Notes: generated by a model not told the origin, from the letters alone. Shown: positions 15,533 through 25,694, numbered from the stretch's first letter. The stretch: 64,000 nt of DNA from Novosphingobium sp. (GCA_016719755.1 JADJYM010000013.1:84325-148324), one strand, 5' to 3'. Translations and numbers: made by a program.

Positions 15533-16762
15533 ATGAACTACGATGTGCTGATTGTCGGGGCGGGGCAGGGCGGGGCCTATGCCGCGATCACGCTGCGCCA
15601 GCAGGGCTTTGAAGGCACGATCGGCATGGTCGGCCGCGAAAGCGAACCGCCGTACGAGCGTCCGCCGCTGTCCAAGGAATACATGCTGGGCGACAAGACC
15701 TGGGATCGTCTGCTGATCCGCCCGGCCGATTTCTGGCAGGGCAAGAATATCGATCTGCTGCTGGACACGGAGGTCACCGCGGTCGATCCCGCCGGGCAAC
15801 AGGTGACGACCGCTGACGGGCGCAGCATCGGCTATGGCGAACTGATCTGGGCTACGGGCGGCGATCCGCGCCGCCTGTCCTGCGCCGGGGCTGACCTGGC
15901 CGGCGTCCACGGGGTGCGCAACCGTGCCGATGCAGATGCGATCCTTGCCGAACTGGGCGGCGTGTCCCGCGTGGTTGTGATCGGCGGCGGCTACATCGGG
16001 CTGGAAGCGGCCGCCGTGCTGCGCAAGCTGGGCAAGGAAGTGACCCTGCTGGAAGTCCTCCCCCGCGTCCTGGCGCGCGTTGCTGGGCCGCAATTGTCCG
16101 AATTCTACGAGGCCGAACACCGCGCCCACGGCGTCGACCTGCGCACCGGCGTGGGGGTCGACAGCATCGTGGGCGAGCGCCGCGTGACCGGCGTGAAGCT
16201 GGCCGATGGCAGCGTGATCGATTGCCAGATGGTGATCGTGGGCATCGGCATCGTCCCCGCCGTCGGCCCGCTGCTTGCCGCAGGCGCTGCGGGCGGCAAC
16301 GGGGTGGACGTGGACGAATACTGTCGCACCAGCCTGCCGCACGTCTGGGCGATCGGCGATTGCGCCGCCCACGCCAACCGCTTTGCCGAAGGGGCGATTC
16401 TGCGGCTGGAAAGCGTGCAGAACGCCAACGACCAGGCAAGCTGCGTGGCCAGGGCGATCCTCGGCGATCCGCAGCCCTATGGCGCGACGCCGTGGTTCTG
16501 GTCGAACCAGTATGATCTCAAGCTCCAGACGGTCGGCCTGTCCGCCGGGCACGATGCCACCGTGCTGCGGGGCGATCCGGCCACCCGCAGCTTTTCGGTG
16601 ATTTACCTCAAGGGCGGCAAGCTGATTGCCATCGACGCGGTCAACGCGATCAAGGACTATGTCCAGGCCCGCAAGCTGGTGGAAGAAGGCGCGGCGATCG
16701 AGGCGGTGGACCTGGCCGACACCTCGCGCCCGCTCAAGGAGCTGCCCCGCGCGGCCAGCTGA
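15533..16762 (+). CDS. FAD-dependent NAD(P)H-ferredoxin/rubredoxin reductase family protein
   Basis: 409 residues with two Rossmann domains: FAD-binding [18 protein letters not shown] at the N-terminus and NAD(P)-binding [20 protein letters not shown] near residue 145, then the FAD-contacting [21 protein letters not shown]-terminal reductase domain contains [16 protein letters not shown]. It resembles the rhodocoxin/putidaredoxin reductases that pass electrons to a ferredoxin. ATG 15533 is chosen because a GGGAG site precedes it and it begins directly at the FAD strand. It lies 79 bases after the TauE gene, probably in the same transcript, but no ferredoxin or oxygenase partner is nearby, so a link with sulfur metabolism is only positional. 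Confidence 0.85.
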   Translation: MNYDVLIVGAGQGGAYAAITLRQQGFEGTIGMVGRESEPPYERPPLSKEYMLGDKTWDRLLIRPADFWQGKNIDLLLDTEVTAVDPAGQQVTTADGRSIGYGELIWATGGDPRRLSCAGADLAGVHGVRNRADADAILAELGGVSRVVVIGGGYIGLEAAAVLRKLGKEVTLLEVLPRVLARVAGPQLSEFYEAEHRAHGVDLRTGVGVDSIVGERRVTGVKLADGSVIDCQMVIVGIGIVPAVGPLLAAGAAGGNGVDVDEYCRTSLPHVWAIGDCAAHANRFAEGAILRLESVQNANDQASCVARAILGDPQPYGATPWFWSNQYDLKLQTVGLSAGHDATVLRGDPATRSFSVIYLKGGKLIAIDAVNAIKDYVQARKLVEEGAAIEAVDLADTSRPLKELPRAAS

Positions 16763-16786
16763 GCGGCTGGTGATCCCGGCGCGGCC

Positions 16787-16927
16787 GTGTCTCGACTTCG
16801 CCTGACACGAACGAAGGGGGGCGCTTGCCATCTTTCGTCGTTGCGAGGCCGCAGGCCGAAGCAATCCAGGAGCGGCGTTGAACTGCCTTCTGGATTGCCG
16901 CGTCGGGCGTCGCCTCCTCGCAATGAC
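16787..16927. repeat. Two intergenic repeat fragments (palindrome arm plus CATTGCGAG-type REP)
   Basis: 16787-16817 is a single, slightly altered arm of the palindrome found complete at 45091-45158 (GTGTCTCGACTTCGCCTGAC ... ACGAACG). 16836-16927 is a REP-like palindrome running from CGTTGCGAGG ... GAAGCAATCCAG to TGGATTGCCG ... CCTCGCAATGAC, the same family as 22691-22778 and 37515-37602. They fill the gap between convergent genes. Confidence 0.7.
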
Positions 16928-16938
16928 TATGCTGTGTA

Positions 16939-17568
16939 TCAGCCCCGGTCGCGCTTGTAGGCGGGCAGGGCCAGCCCCTTGTGGATCGCCACTCCGCGCA
17001 GCGCGAACCCGGCCAGTGCGGCAAAAGGCCAGGCAATTTCGCGCGGCAGGCCGGCCAGCGATCCCGCCGCGCACAGCGCCGCGGCCAGCGCGGCGGCGGT
17101 AACGTAAAGTTCCGGCCGCATCAGGATCGAGGGGCGCCCCGCCAGCACATCGCGGATGATTCCGCCGACGCAGCCGGTGACGATCCCCATCACCACGGCC
17201 GGCAACGGCGCCACGCCAAAGGCCAGCGCCTTGGCGGTGCCGAGCACGGCATAGGCGCCCAGCCCCGCCGCGTCGGCCCATTCCAGCATCTGACCTTCCC
17301 ACCAGCGGCGCGGGGTGAACCAGGCGATCAGCGCTACGCAGAGTATCACGGGGGCGACCCACGGATCGCGGACCCAGAACACCGGCGCGCCGATCAGCAG
17401 ATCGCGCACCGATCCGCCGCCCACGCCCGTCACCAGCGCGAAGAAGCCCATCGTCACGAAAGTCTGCTTCAGCCGCGCGGCGAGCAGCGCGCCGGTCAGC
17501 GCGAAGACTGCCGTGCCTGCAAGGTCGAGCAGCGGCGGCAGCGAGGGAAGGGCGGCGGCGTCGGCCAT
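16939..17568 (-). CDS. Trimeric intracellular cation channel (TRIC) family membrane protein (YicG-like)
   Basis: 209 residues with about seven transmembrane helices in two repeated modules, each carrying the glycine-rich signature: FALVTGVGGGSVRDLLIG early on and GIVTGCVGGIIRDVLAGRPS in the second half. This duplicated G-G-G-x-x-R-D motif is diagnostic of the bacterial TRIC/UPF0126 family, which forms K+-permeable trimeric channels. The start MADAAALPSLPPL at 17568 lies 13 bases after the amidohydrolase stop, so the two may be cotranscribed. Physiological role in bacteria is poorly known. Confidence 0.87.
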   Translation of the reverse strand: MADAAALPSLPPLLDLAGTAVFALTGALLAARLKQTFVTMGFFALVTGVGGGSVRDLLIGAPVFWVRDPWVAPVILCVALIAWFTPRRWWEGQMLEWADAAGLGAYAVLGTAKALAFGVAPLPAVVMGIVTGCVGGIIRDVLAGRPSILMRPELYVTAAALAAALCAAGSLAGLPREIAWPFAALAGFALRGVAIHKGLALPAYKRDRG

Positions 17569-17581
17569 CGGGACCTGTCCC

Positions 17582-18901
17582 TCAGGGCTTTGGCGCGGGC
17601 CGGACCCCGCCGACAATCGACAGGACAATGGCCTGCGTCGCGGTGCGGATCGCCCCTTCGGCGTCAGGGGCGAACAGCGGCGAATGGTTGACCGGCACAG
17701 GCTTGCCCACCGCCTTCAGCCCGGCGATCACCTTGGGGTCATAGCCGCCGATCCCGAGATAGAGCGAGGGCACCCCGGCGTTGACTACTTCGGACCAGTC
17801 CTCGCTGCCCGACATCGGGGGCACGCTGGCGGGAATGAAGACCACGCCCGGCCCCAGCAGGGGTTTCAGCAGCGCGCTGGTGGAGCGGGCGAGGGCGGCT
17901 TCGTTGATCACCGCGCCGGTGCCGCCCATGTAGGCGATGGTCGGTTCGCCCGCGCGCGACATGGCCGCAACCGCCTTTGCCGTGCGAGTCATGCCATCCT
18001 TCAGCAGGTTACGGGTCGACTCGTCGTTGGAGCGCAGGTTGACCTTAACCAGCGCCTCGTCGGGGATGATGTTGGGCACGGTCCCGGCCTGGAACGCGCC
18101 GACAGTGAGGACGCCGAAGGTTCCGGCTTCGCGCTCGCGGCTGATCACGGTCTGCACGTCGGTAACGAAGCGCGCGCCCATCACCACCGGGTCGATCGAT
18201 TCGCTGGGCATCGAACCATGCGCGCCGCGCCCGTGGAAGGTTATGGCGTAGCTGTCCGAGGCTGAAGAGGACGCCCCCTCCTTGATGAAGACCGAGCCGG
18301 TCGGCAGGTTGGAAACGTGCGCGGCGAGGCCATAGTCGGGGCGGGGGAAGCGGGTCAGCAGGCCATCGTCGAGCATCGCTTTCGCGCCGCCCAGTGCTTC
18401 TTCGGCAGGCTGGCCCATCAGCACGACCGTGCCCTGCCACTGGTCCTTCAGCGTGACGAGGCCCTGCGCCACGGCGATCAGCCATGTGACGTGGACGTCA
18501 TGCCCGCAGGCGTGCATCGCGTTCGGCGCCTTGCTGGAAAAGGGCAGGCCGGTCTTCTCGGCCATCGGCAACGCGTCCATGTCGGCGCGGACCAGCACGG
18601 TCGGCCCATCGCCATTGCGCAGCACGGCGACCACGCCCGTGCCGCCGACCTTCTCGGTAACGGTATAGCCCAGCTTCTTCAGCCGCGCGGCAAGGATGGC
18701 GGCGGTGCGGACTTCCTGCATCGCCAGTTCCGGATGGGCATGGAGATCCTGATAGGTGGCGATCAGCCCCGGCATCTCCTTGTCCAGCATGGCATCGAGC
18801 CGGGCCTTGGCGGCGGCGGGATCGGTGGTCTGGGCATGAAGCGGCGCGCTTGCGGCTGCGAGGGCCAACAGGCCGAGTCCGGCCGCCAGAAATGTGCGCA
18901 T
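17582..18901 (-). CDS. Secreted M20-family amidohydrolase/peptidase
   Basis: 439 residues, beginning with a clear Sec signal peptide (MRTFLAAGLGLLALAAA ... LHA, cleavage before QTTD). The M20 catalytic domain follows: HAHPELAMQE (HPE motif), LVRADMDALPMAEKTG (metal-binding D), MHACGHDVHV (metal ligands), GQPAEEALGGAKAML (catalytic Glu pair) and a dimerisation domain with FHGRGAHGSMP. Members hydrolyse amide bonds of N-acylated amino acids or hippurate-like compounds. The signal peptide places this one in the periplasm, which is typical for a subgroup in the Sphingomonadales. Substrate unknown. Confidence 0.9.
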   Translation of the reverse strand: MRTFLAAGLGLLALAAASAPLHAQTTDPAAAKARLDAMLDKEMPGLIATYQDLHAHPELAMQEVRTAAILAARLKKLGYTVTEKVGGTGVVAVLRNGDGPTVLVRADMDALPMAEKTGLPFSSKAPNAMHACGHDVHVTWLIAVAQGLVTLKDQWQGTVVLMGQPAEEALGGAKAMLDDGLLTRFPRPDYGLAAHVSNLPTGSVFIKEGASSSASDSYAITFHGRGAHGSMPSESIDPVVMGARFVTDVQTVISREREAGTFGVLTVGAFQAGTVPNIIPDEALVKVNLRSNDESTRNLLKDGMTRTAKAVAAMSRAGEPTIAYMGGTGAVINEAALARSTSALLKPLLGPGVVFIPASVPPMSGSEDWSEVVNAGVPSLYLGIGGYDPKVIAGLKAVGKPVPVNHSPLFAPDAEGAIRTATQAIVLSIVGGVRPAPKP

Positions 18902-18957
18902 GTGTTCCCGTTCCCTCGTTCCTGTGTCGGCATCCCTACCGCGCGGCGGGCGGTGCG

Positions 18958-19647
18958 TCACCTCTTCAGGGCGCGGCGGCGGCGGAAAAGCAGCACGGTG
19001 CCGAGCAGGCTCGATCCGAGCGCCAGCACCGAAAACACCCACAGCAGCGGGTGCGACGTATCCTCGCGCTCCGCCGGGTCCAGGATATGCAGTCCCCAGA
19101 AGAAATCGTAGAGCCGCCACCAGCGGGTGCGCACGGCCTCGATCTCGCCGCTGTCCCGGCCCACGTAGACATGGGTGCCGTCCGCCAGCGTGACCTGCCA
19201 GACGGCGGTCTTGCGGCGGAAATCGGCAGGCGGGTACGCGGCATCGAACAGGCGGGCAGAGAGCGCAGACCTGCCGCCCGCGATCCCTTCGGCCACCGCG
19301 CGGCGGGCTTCGGCCTCGTCGGCTGGCGGCAGCGGACGGCTACCTTCTGCGGCAAGCTCGATGCGGCCGATGCTGCCATCCATGTAAGTGGCAATCAGCA
19401 CTGAACGGCCACGCTGGTTGAGGATGCGCCCCTCGCGGATCATCGTCCCCTGATTGGCGCCGTTGAGCGCGACGGTCACCGCGCGCGGCGGGCTTTCGAT
19501 CCTCAGCGTGGTGCCGCGCACTTCCTCGATCGGTCGCAGGGTCATCACCAGCCCGCTCAGCGTCCAGACCAGCAGCGGCAAGGCGGCGGCCCAGCCGAGC
19601 CAGATATGCCAGCGCGCGAAACGCTGCATGGCGCGGCGGCGGATCAT
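18958..19647 (-). CDS. PepSY-domain membrane protein
   Basis: 229 residues with an N-terminal membrane helix (WHIWLGWAAALPLLVWTLSGLVM), a periplasmic PepSY-like region ending in VWQVTLADGTHVYVGRDSGEIEAVRT, the PepSY-TM signature WRLYDFFWGLHILD, and a C-terminal helix LLWVFSVLALGSSLLGTVLLF followed by a basic tail. This matches the shorter PepSY-associated TM proteins often linked to iron/siderophore reductases or secreted-peptidase regulation. It lies nine bases downstream of the 67-residue gene and 56 bases upstream of the amidohydrolase start, so a small operon is possible. Confidence 0.8.
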   Translation of the reverse strand: MIRRRAMQRFARWHIWLGWAAALPLLVWTLSGLVMTLRPIEEVRGTTLRIESPPRAVTVALNGANQGTMIREGRILNQRGRSVLIATYMDGSIGRIELAAEGSRPLPPADEAEARRAVAEGIAGGRSALSARLFDAAYPPADFRRKTAVWQVTLADGTHVYVGRDSGEIEAVRTRWWRLYDFFWGLHILDPAEREDTSHPLLWVFSVLALGSSLLGTVLLFRRRRALKR

Positions 19648-19656
19648 GCCGCGCCG

Positions 19657-19860
19657 TCAGTCTTCGACCAGGTCCTGCAACTTGGCCTTCAGCGCCTGAA
19701 TGCGGGTTGCTGCCTCGGTAAAGGTCGCCACGTCATCGCGGCGGTTGTTGCCGCGCGCTTCCTTGGCGGCTTCGACATAGCCGTCGAGATCGACTTCCAA
19801 AGCATCGACCAGCATTTCGATTTCGTCGGTGGTCAGCTTGACGGGAATGGCTTTGGACAC
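19657..19860 (-). CDS. Small conserved hypothetical protein, 67 residues
   Basis: Starts at GTG 19860, the only sensible start, because AGGAGCC precedes it at correct spacing; the protein begins VSKAIPVKLTTDEIEML (initiator read as Met). It is an all-helical, acidic, coiled-coil-like protein (VDALEVDLDGYVEAAKEARG ... TRIQALKAKLQDLVED) with no membrane segment or recognisable catalytic motif. It is followed nine bases later by the PepSY gene. No function can be assigned. Confidence 0.65.
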   Translation of the reverse strand: MSKAIPVKLTTDEIEMLVDALEVDLDGYVEAAKEARGNNRRDDVATFTEAATRIQALKAKLQDLVED

Positions 19861-19893
19861 GGGAAGGCTCCTGGGGGGTGACGGGGCAAGGAA

Positions 19894-19922
19894 GGGGCCG
19901 CCCGGACGCGCCGGACGGCCCC
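19894..19922 (-). terminator. Terminator-like hairpin after lpd
   Basis: Read on the minus strand, GGGGCCGTCCGG and CCGGGCGGCCCC pair around a five-base loop (one G-T pair), about 45 bases after the lpd stop codon. The following bases TTCCTT are only mildly T-rich. It separates the TCA-cycle cluster from the small downstream genes. Confidence 0.6.
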
Positions 19923-19967
19923 GATGATAGAATGCTGCGATCGCTTGTCGACCGGATTTGGATCGGC

Positions 19968-21371
19968 CTAGATGTGGATGGGTTTGCCCTGCACGGCCAT
20001 GGCCGCTTCCTTCAGCGCCTCGCTGTGGGTCGGGTGGGCGTGGCAGGTATAGGCGATGTCCTCGCTCGTCGCGCCGAATTCCATGGCCTGCGCGACCTGC
20101 GCAACCATGGTCCCCGCGACCGAGGCGATCATCCACGCGCCAAGCACGCGGTCAGTCCTTGCGTCCGCGATCACCTTTACCCAGCCGTCCGGCTCGTGGT
20201 TGGTCTTGGCGCGGCTGTTGGCCATCATCGGGAACTTGCCGATCTTGACCTCAAGCCCCGCATCCTTCGCCGCTTCCTCGGTCAGGCCGACGCCGGCGAA
20301 TTCGGGCATGGTGTAGACCACGCCCGGGATCACCGCGTGATTGACGATGCCGGTGCCGGTGGCGATGTATTCGGCCACGGCAATGCCTTCGTCCTCGGCC
20401 TTGTGGGCCAGCATCGGCCCCGGGATCACATCGCCAATGGCGCGCACGCCGTCGACGCTGGTGCGGAAGTCATGGCCGGTATCGATCTGCCCGCGCGCGT
20501 TGAGCGAAAGGCCGATCCTGTCGATCCCCAGCCCTTCGACGTTCGGGCGGCGGCCGATGGCGACCAGCACGCAATCCGCTTCCAGCGTCTGCGCCTCGCC
20601 ACCCTTGGCGGGTTCAAGGGTGAGGGTGGCCTTCTTGCCCTTGACGGCGGCCCCGGTCACCTTGGTGCCCAGCTTGATGTCCATGCCCTGCTTCTTGAAG
20701 ATCTTGGCGGCTTCCTTGCGGATGTCGCCGTCCATGCCGGGCAGCAGCTGGTCGAGGAACTCGACCACGGTGACCTTGGCGCCGAGCCGGCTCCACACCG
20801 AGCCAAGCTCCAGCCCGATCACGCCGCCGCCGATCACCACCATGTGTTCCGGCACCCGGTCCAGCGCCAGCGCGCCGGTTGAATCGACGATGATCCCCTT
20901 GTCGTTATCGACCTCCACGCCGGGCAGCGGGGTGACGCTGGAACCGGTAGCGATCACCACTTCCTTCGCGGTGACGGTCTTGCCCGCAACCTCGACCGTG
21001 TGGGCATCGACAAAGCTGGCGCGGCCCTTGAGCCATTCGACCTTGTTCTTCTTGAACAGGTATTCGATCCCGCCCGTCAGGCCCTTGACCGCATCGGCCT
21101 TGTCAGCCTGAAGCGCGGCGAGATCGAGCTCGACCTTGCCCAGCTTCACGCCATAGCGGGCCAGCGCGCCGCCCGCCGCCTCGGCGAACTTCTCCGATCC
21201 GTGGAGCAGCGCCTTCGAGGGGATGCAGCCGACGTTGAGGCAGGTCCCGCCCAGCGTCTCGCGGCTTTCCGCGCAGGCCGTTTTCAGCCCCAGCTGCGCC
21301 GCGCGGATCGCGCCGACATAGCCGCCGGGACCGGCACCGATGAACAGGACGTCGTAATCGTAATCAGCCAT
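19968..21371 (-). CDS. lpd: Dihydrolipoyl dehydrogenase (E3)
   Basis: 467 residues; reoxidises dihydrolipoyl groups of 2-oxoacid dehydrogenase complexes with NAD+. N-terminal FAD motif VLFIGAGPGGYVGAIRAAQLG, redox-active disulfide GGTCLNVGCIPSKALLH, second Rossmann motif VVIGGGVIGLELGSVW, FAD motif VRAIGDVIPGPMLAHKAEDEG, and the interface His-Glu pair in CHAHPTHSEALKEA near the C-terminus are all present. The start at 21371 (MADYDYDVLF) is chosen for the GGAG upstream. It is the last gene of the sucA-sucB-lpd cluster, which makes it the E3 for 2-oxoglutarate dehydrogenase, though it may serve other complexes. Confidence 0.97.
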   Translation of the reverse strand: MADYDYDVLFIGAGPGGYVGAIRAAQLGLKTACAESRETLGGTCLNVGCIPSKALLHGSEKFAEAAGGALARYGVKLGKVELDLAALQADKADAVKGLTGGIEYLFKKNKVEWLKGRASFVDAHTVEVAGKTVTAKEVVIATGSSVTPLPGVEVDNDKGIIVDSTGALALDRVPEHMVVIGGGVIGLELGSVWSRLGAKVTVVEFLDQLLPGMDGDIRKEAAKIFKKQGMDIKLGTKVTGAAVKGKKATLTLEPAKGGEAQTLEADCVLVAIGRRPNVEGLGIDRIGLSLNARGQIDTGHDFRTSVDGVRAIGDVIPGPMLAHKAEDEGIAVAEYIATGTGIVNHAVIPGVVYTMPEFAGVGLTEEAAKDAGLEVKIGKFPMMANSRAKTNHEPDGWVKVIADARTDRVLGAWMIASVAGTMVAQVAQAMEFGATSEDIAYTCHAHPTHSEALKEAAMAVQGKPIHI

Positions 21372-21379
21372 TTTCATCT

Positions 21380-21463
21380 CCGTCATCCCGGGCCTGCCCC
21401 GGGATCGCTGGCGGCGTGGCGCCGAGTGGCCACCGGTCCCGGATCAGGTCCGGGACGACGCTA
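21380..21463. repeat. Palindromic repeat between sucB and lpd
   Basis: The pair GTCATCCCGGGCCTGCCCCGGGATC and the mirrored GGTCCCGGATCAGG ... TCCGGGACGAC fill the whole sucB-lpd gap, ending within the lpd ribosome-binding region. Such GTCATCCCGG ... CCGGGACGAC palindromes are common intergenic repeats in the Sphingomonadales. It may form a transcript hairpin that sets the sucB:lpd ratio. Confidence 0.6.
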
Positions 21464-22663
21464 TCACAGGTCGATCAGCAGGCGGGTGGGATCCTCGATC
21501 GCTTCCTTGATGGTCTTGAGCGCGGTCACCGCCTCGCGCCCGTCGATCAGGCGGTGGTCATAGGACAGCGCGAGGTACATCATCGGCCGGATCACGATCT
21601 GGCCATCACGCACGACCGGGCGATCCTCGATCCGGTGGAGGCCGAGCACGGCCGACTGCGGAGGGTTGATGATCGGCGTGGACATCAGCCCGCCAAAGAT
21701 CCCGCCGTTGGAGATCGTGAAGGTGCCGCCCTTCATGTCTTCCATGGTCAGGGTGCCGTCCTTGGCGCGCTTGCCCAGGTCGGCAATCGCCTTTTCAATG
21801 TCGGCAAAGCCCAGCTTGTCGACATCGCGCACCACCGGCACGACCAGCCCGTTGGGGGCGGACACGGCGACCGACAGGTCGACATAGGGGTGATAGACGA
21901 TCTCGTCGCCCTCGATCCGGGCGTTGACCGCCGGGATGTCCTTGAGCGCGAGGCAGGCAGCCTTGGCGAAGAACGACATGAAGCCCAGCTTCACCCCGTG
22001 CTTCTTCTCGAACACGCCCTTGAACTTCTCGCGCGCCTCGATCACTGCCGACATGTCGCAGTCGTTGAAAGTGGTGAGCAGGGCAGCAGTGTCTTGCGCT
22101 TCCTTGAGGCGGCGGGCGACGGTCTGGCGCAGGCGGGTCATCTTGACCCGTTCCTCGCCGCGCGAACCGGCGGCAGCGGCAGGGGCCGCGGCGGGGGCGC
22201 TGACGGCGGGGGCCGGGGCCGCGCTCTTGGCGGCGGCAGCGGCCAGCACGTCTTCCTTGGTGATGCGCCCGTCCTTGCCGGTGCCCTTGATGCTGGCCGG
22301 ATCGATCCCGTGTTCCAGCACCGCGCGGCGCACGGCGGGAGAGAGAACCGCGGCATCGCTTTCATCAGCGGCCGGGGCAGGGGCCGCGGCGACCGGAGCC
22401 GCTGCGGAGGCGGCAGCCGCGCCGGAACCGGCCTCGATCGTGCCGATCACCGCGCCAACGGCAACATTGTCGCCGGCCTTGGCGATGTGCTGGCCCATGA
22501 CACCGGCGACTGGCGCGGTCACTTCGACCGCGACCTTGTCGGTTTCCAGGCTGGCGATCGGTTCGTCGGCGGCAACCGCCTGACCGGGCTGCTTGAGCCA
22601 TTCGCCAATCGTGGCTTCGGACACGGATTCACCCAGAGTGGGGACTTTGATTTCGGTGGACAT
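21464..22663 (-). CDS. sucB: Dihydrolipoyllysine-residue succinyltransferase (E2 of 2-oxoglutarate dehydrogenase)
   Basis: 399 residues. The N-terminal lipoyl domain has the lipoylated Lys in [13 protein letters not shown] (about residue 42). An Ala/Pro-rich linker leads to the E3-binding domain ([20 protein letters not shown]), a second Ala/Pro linker, and the catalytic acyltransferase domain ending in [18 protein letters not shown] with the HxxxDG active-site motif. A single lipoyl domain is normal for succinyltransferases. The start at 22663 ([11 protein letters not shown]) has GGAAGAG upstream. It sits between sucA and lpd on the same strand. Confidence 0.96.
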   Translation of the reverse strand: MSTEIKVPTLGESVSEATIGEWLKQPGQAVAADEPIASLETDKVAVEVTAPVAGVMGQHIAKAGDNVAVGAVIGTIEAGSGAAAASAAAPVAAAPAPAADESDAAVLSPAVRRAVLEHGIDPASIKGTGKDGRITKEDVLAAAAAKSAAPAPAVSAPAAAPAAAAGSRGEERVKMTRLRQTVARRLKEAQDTAALLTTFNDCDMSAVIEAREKFKGVFEKKHGVKLGFMSFFAKAACLALKDIPAVNARIEGDEIVYHPYVDLSVAVSAPNGLVVPVVRDVDKLGFADIEKAIADLGKRAKDGTLTMEDMKGGTFTISNGGIFGGLMSTPIINPPQSAVLGLHRIEDRPVVRDGQIVIRPMMYLALSYDHRLIDGREAVTALKTIKEAIEDPTRLLIDL

Positions 22664-22690
22664 GGTTCTCTTCCAGTCGGCTAACAGCGG

Positions 22691-22778
22691 GTCGTCTTTG
22701 CGAGCGAAGCGAAGCAATCCAGCGCGGTTTGCGCGGCCCTGGATCGCTTCGGGGCTGTGCCCCTCGCAAGGACGAAGG
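22691..22778. repeat. CATTGCGAG-type REP palindrome between sucA and sucB
   Basis: Runs from GTCGTCTTTGCGAGCGAAGC through GAAGCAATCCAG ... CTGGATCGCTTC to CCCCTCGCAAGGACGA. Its central TGGTTTGCGCGGCCCTGGAT-like core is nearly identical to the element at 37515-37602, showing recent common origin. It is an imperfect palindrome able to form a long hairpin in the sucA-sucB transcript. Confidence 0.75.
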
Positions 22779-22793
22779 AGTAGGGGCGGCGCA

Positions 22794-25619
22794 TCAGGAC
22801 TTTTTCCTGCGGCGGATTTCGGAGCGGACCGAGAGGCCCAGGGCGTGGCTGATCAGCGCGCCCTGTTCGGCCTCATGGCGCTTGGCGAGGCCCGTGGCGG
22901 GCGAGGCGCTGGCGACGCGGCCGGCATAGCGCGGGCGGGTGACCTTGCGCTCGGCGGCGATCAGGGCTTCCTCGATCAGGCTTTCGACGAAGAACCAGCC
23001 GCCGTTGTTGCGCGGTTCTTCCTGGCACCAGACCACGTCTTCCAGGTTCGGCATCCGCGAGAAGCGCAGCGCGAGCGGCTCGCCCGGGAAGGGGTAGAGC
23101 TGCTCCAGCCGGATGATCTGGGTATCGTCCATCCCCGCCGCGTCGCGCGCTTCCATCAGGTCGTAGGCGACCTTGCCGGAACACAGGATCACGCGCCGCG
23201 TTGCCTCGTCCGCCGCGCCATTGCGATCGGAGAGGATGCGCTTGAAGTGCGCCGCGCCGATGAACTCGCTCGCCTCGCTTTTCGCCATTGGATGGCGCAG
23301 CAGCGACTTGGGAGTCATGATGATCAGGGGCTTCCGGAACGGGCGGTGCATCTGCCGGCGCAGCACGTGGAAGTAGTTGGCCGGGCTGGTGATGTTGCAC
23401 ACCTGGATGTTGTCCTGCGCGCACAGCTGGAGGTAGCGTTCCAGCCGGGCGGAGGAATGCTCCGGCCCCTGGCCTTCGTAGCCGTGGGGCAGCAGCATGA
23501 CGAGACCGTTGGCGCGCAGCCACTTCGATTCCGAAGCCGCGATGTACTGGTCGATCATGATCTGCGCACCGTTGGCGAAATCGCCAAACTGCGCTTCCCA
23601 CAGCACCAGGGTCTTGGGATCGGCGCTGGCATAGCCGTATTCGAAGCCCAGCACACCGTATTCCGATAGCGGGCTGTCATGCACTTCGAACTTGCCGTGG
23701 GGCACGGTGGTCAGCGGAATGTACTTGTGCTCGTCGGTCTGGTCGACCCACACCGCGTGGCGCTGGCTGAACGTGCCGCGCCCCGAATCCTGGCCCGACA
23801 GGCGGACCGAGAAGCCTTCGGACAGCAGCGAGCCATAGGCCAGCGCTTCGGCGGTGGCCCAGTCGAACCCGCTGCCGCTGGCGAACATCTCGCGCTTGGC
23901 ATCGAGCACGCGGGCCAGCGTCTTGTGGATCTGGATCGAATCCGGGACAGTCGTCAGCGTCCGGCCCAGACTGTCGAACAGCTTCTGCTCGATCCCGGTA
24001 TGGACGTTGCGGCGCGCGGTTTCGGGATCGGCCGGGGCGTGCAGGCCGGTCCAGCGCCCGCCGAACCAGTCAGCCTGGTTGGACTTGTAGCTTTTCGCGG
24101 CGTCGAATTCCTGTTCCAGCGCGGCGATGAAGTGGGTTTCCACCTCGCCGCCGTAGTTGGCGTCGATCACGCCTTCCCTCACCAGACGCTCGGCATAGAG
24201 CTTGCTGACCGCCGGATGCTGGCGGATGCGCTGGTACATCAGCGGCTGGGTAAAGCCCGGCTCGTCGCCTTCATTATGGCCGAAGCGGCGATAGCACCAC
24301 ATGTCGACCACGATGTCGCGCCCGAAGGTCTGGCGATAGTCGATGGCGAGCTTGCAGGCGAAGGTCACGGCTTCCGGATCGTCGCCGTTGACGTGCAGGA
24401 TCGGCGCCTGGACGCCCTTGGCGACGTCCGAGGGATAGGGCGATCCGCGGCTGAACTGCGGGCTGGTGGTGAACCCGATCTGGTTGTTGATGACAAAGTG
24501 GATGCAGCCACCGGTGTTGTAGCCCTTGACGCCGGAAAAGCCGAAGCATTCCCAGACAATGCCCTGGCCCGCGAAGGCCGCGTCGCCGTGGATCAGCACC
24601 GGCAGGACCTGCTTGTGCTTGCCCGGACCGATGTCGTCGCGGAACACCTGGTTGGCGCGGACCTTGCCCAGCACCACCGGGTCAACCGTTTCGAGGTGGC
24701 TGGGATTGGGCAGCAGGCTCATGTGCACCTTGACCCCGTCGAACTCGCGGTCGGCGCTGGTGCCCAGGTGATATTTCACGTCGCCCGAACCGCCGACGTC
24801 TTCCGGATTGGCGGTTCCGCCAGAGAATTCGTGGAAGATCACGCGGTAGGGCTTGGCCATCACGTTGGCCAGCACGTTGAGGCGGCCGCGATGGGCCATG
24901 CCGTAAACGATCTCGCGGACGCCCATCTGGCTGCCGTACTTGATCACCGCTTCGAGCGCGGGGATCATCGATTCGCCGCCATCCAGACCGAAGCGCTTGG
25001 TGCCGACGTACTTCTTGCCAAGGAACTTTTCGTACTGTTCGCCCCGGATCACGGCGGCAAGGATCGCCTTCTTGCCCTCGGGCGTGAAGTCGATGTGCTT
25101 GTCCGAACCCTCGATCCGTTCCTGGATGAAGCGGCGCTCCTCCACGTCGGCGATATGCATGTATTCGAAGCCGACCTTGCCGCAGTAGTTCTGCTTCAGG
25201 GTCTCCACGATTTCGCGCACGGTGTACCAGCCCATGCCCCGGGCATCGCCGACGAACACCTTGCGGTCCTGCGCGGCGCCGACGAAGCCGTGGTATTCAG
25301 GCGTCAGGTCTGCGGGCAGGTCGCGCTTGGCAAGGCCCAGCGGATCAAGATCGGCAGCCAGGTGCCCGCGCACCCGGTAGGTGCGGATCAGCATCATCGC
25401 GCGAACGGAATCGGCTGCGGCTTCTTCCACCGCGCGCTGGTCCATGGCCATGCCCGCCTTGCCGGCCGCCGCCTTGATCGCGACCTGCATCGCGGTCGGA
25501 TCGAGCGCCTGGGTCAGGTCGTCCTCGTCCGTGCCGCCAAAGCGCGGCCAGTCGCGCCGCGCCCAGCTGGGGCCGGGTTGCGGATCATCGGGGAGGAATT
25601 CGTGGCTTTCGCTGCCCAT
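22794..25619 (-). CDS. sucA: 2-oxoglutarate dehydrogenase E1 component
   Basis: 941 residues, full length for OdhA/SucA. It decarboxylates 2-oxoglutarate using ThDP and transfers the succinyl group to lipoyl-SucB. Visible features: the N-terminal E2-binding segment, [17 protein letters not shown], the [16 protein letters not shown] block, the ThDP site [15 protein letters not shown] ... [15 protein letters not shown], the [19 protein letters not shown] region, and the C-terminal transketolase-like domain with [21 protein letters not shown]. The gene lies between sucD and sucB on the same strand. The gaps on either side hold palindromic hairpins, so subunit stoichiometry may be tuned at RNA level. 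Confidence 0.97.
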   Translation of the reverse strand: MGSESHEFLPDDPQPGPSWARRDWPRFGGTDEDDLTQALDPTAMQVAIKAAAGKAGMAMDQRAVEEAAADSVRAMMLIRTYRVRGHLAADLDPLGLAKRDLPADLTPEYHGFVGAAQDRKVFVGDARGMGWYTVREIVETLKQNYCGKVGFEYMHIADVEERRFIQERIEGSDKHIDFTPEGKKAILAAVIRGEQYEKFLGKKYVGTKRFGLDGGESMIPALEAVIKYGSQMGVREIVYGMAHRGRLNVLANVMAKPYRVIFHEFSGGTANPEDVGGSGDVKYHLGTSADREFDGVKVHMSLLPNPSHLETVDPVVLGKVRANQVFRDDIGPGKHKQVLPVLIHGDAAFAGQGIVWECFGFSGVKGYNTGGCIHFVINNQIGFTTSPQFSRGSPYPSDVAKGVQAPILHVNGDDPEAVTFACKLAIDYRQTFGRDIVVDMWCYRRFGHNEGDEPGFTQPLMYQRIRQHPAVSKLYAERLVREGVIDANYGGEVETHFIAALEQEFDAAKSYKSNQADWFGGRWTGLHAPADPETARRNVHTGIEQKLFDSLGRTLTTVPDSIQIHKTLARVLDAKREMFASGSGFDWATAEALAYGSLLSEGFSVRLSGQDSGRGTFSQRHAVWVDQTDEHKYIPLTTVPHGKFEVHDSPLSEYGVLGFEYGYASADPKTLVLWEAQFGDFANGAQIMIDQYIAASESKWLRANGLVMLLPHGYEGQGPEHSSARLERYLQLCAQDNIQVCNITSPANYFHVLRRQMHRPFRKPLIIMTPKSLLRHPMAKSEASEFIGAAHFKRILSDRNGAADEATRRVILCSGKVAYDLMEARDAAGMDDTQIIRLEQLYPFPGEPLALRFSRMPNLEDVVWCQEEPRNNGGWFFVESLIEEALIAAERKVTRPRYAGRVASASPATGLAKRHEAEQGALISHALGLSVRSEIRRRKKS

Positions 25620-25694
25620 TGCAACCGGCCTTTCGCTTCAAATCTGTCGGGGCCTGCGCTCCCGGGGAGGAAACACGCATGGCATAATCATGGT

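Noticed and set aside
15299-17362. Long minus-strand frame of 687 codons opposite the flavin reductase and TauE genes
   Set aside because: Antisense shadow of two well-supported genes and partly an out-of-frame reading of the TRIC gene; no coherent domain.
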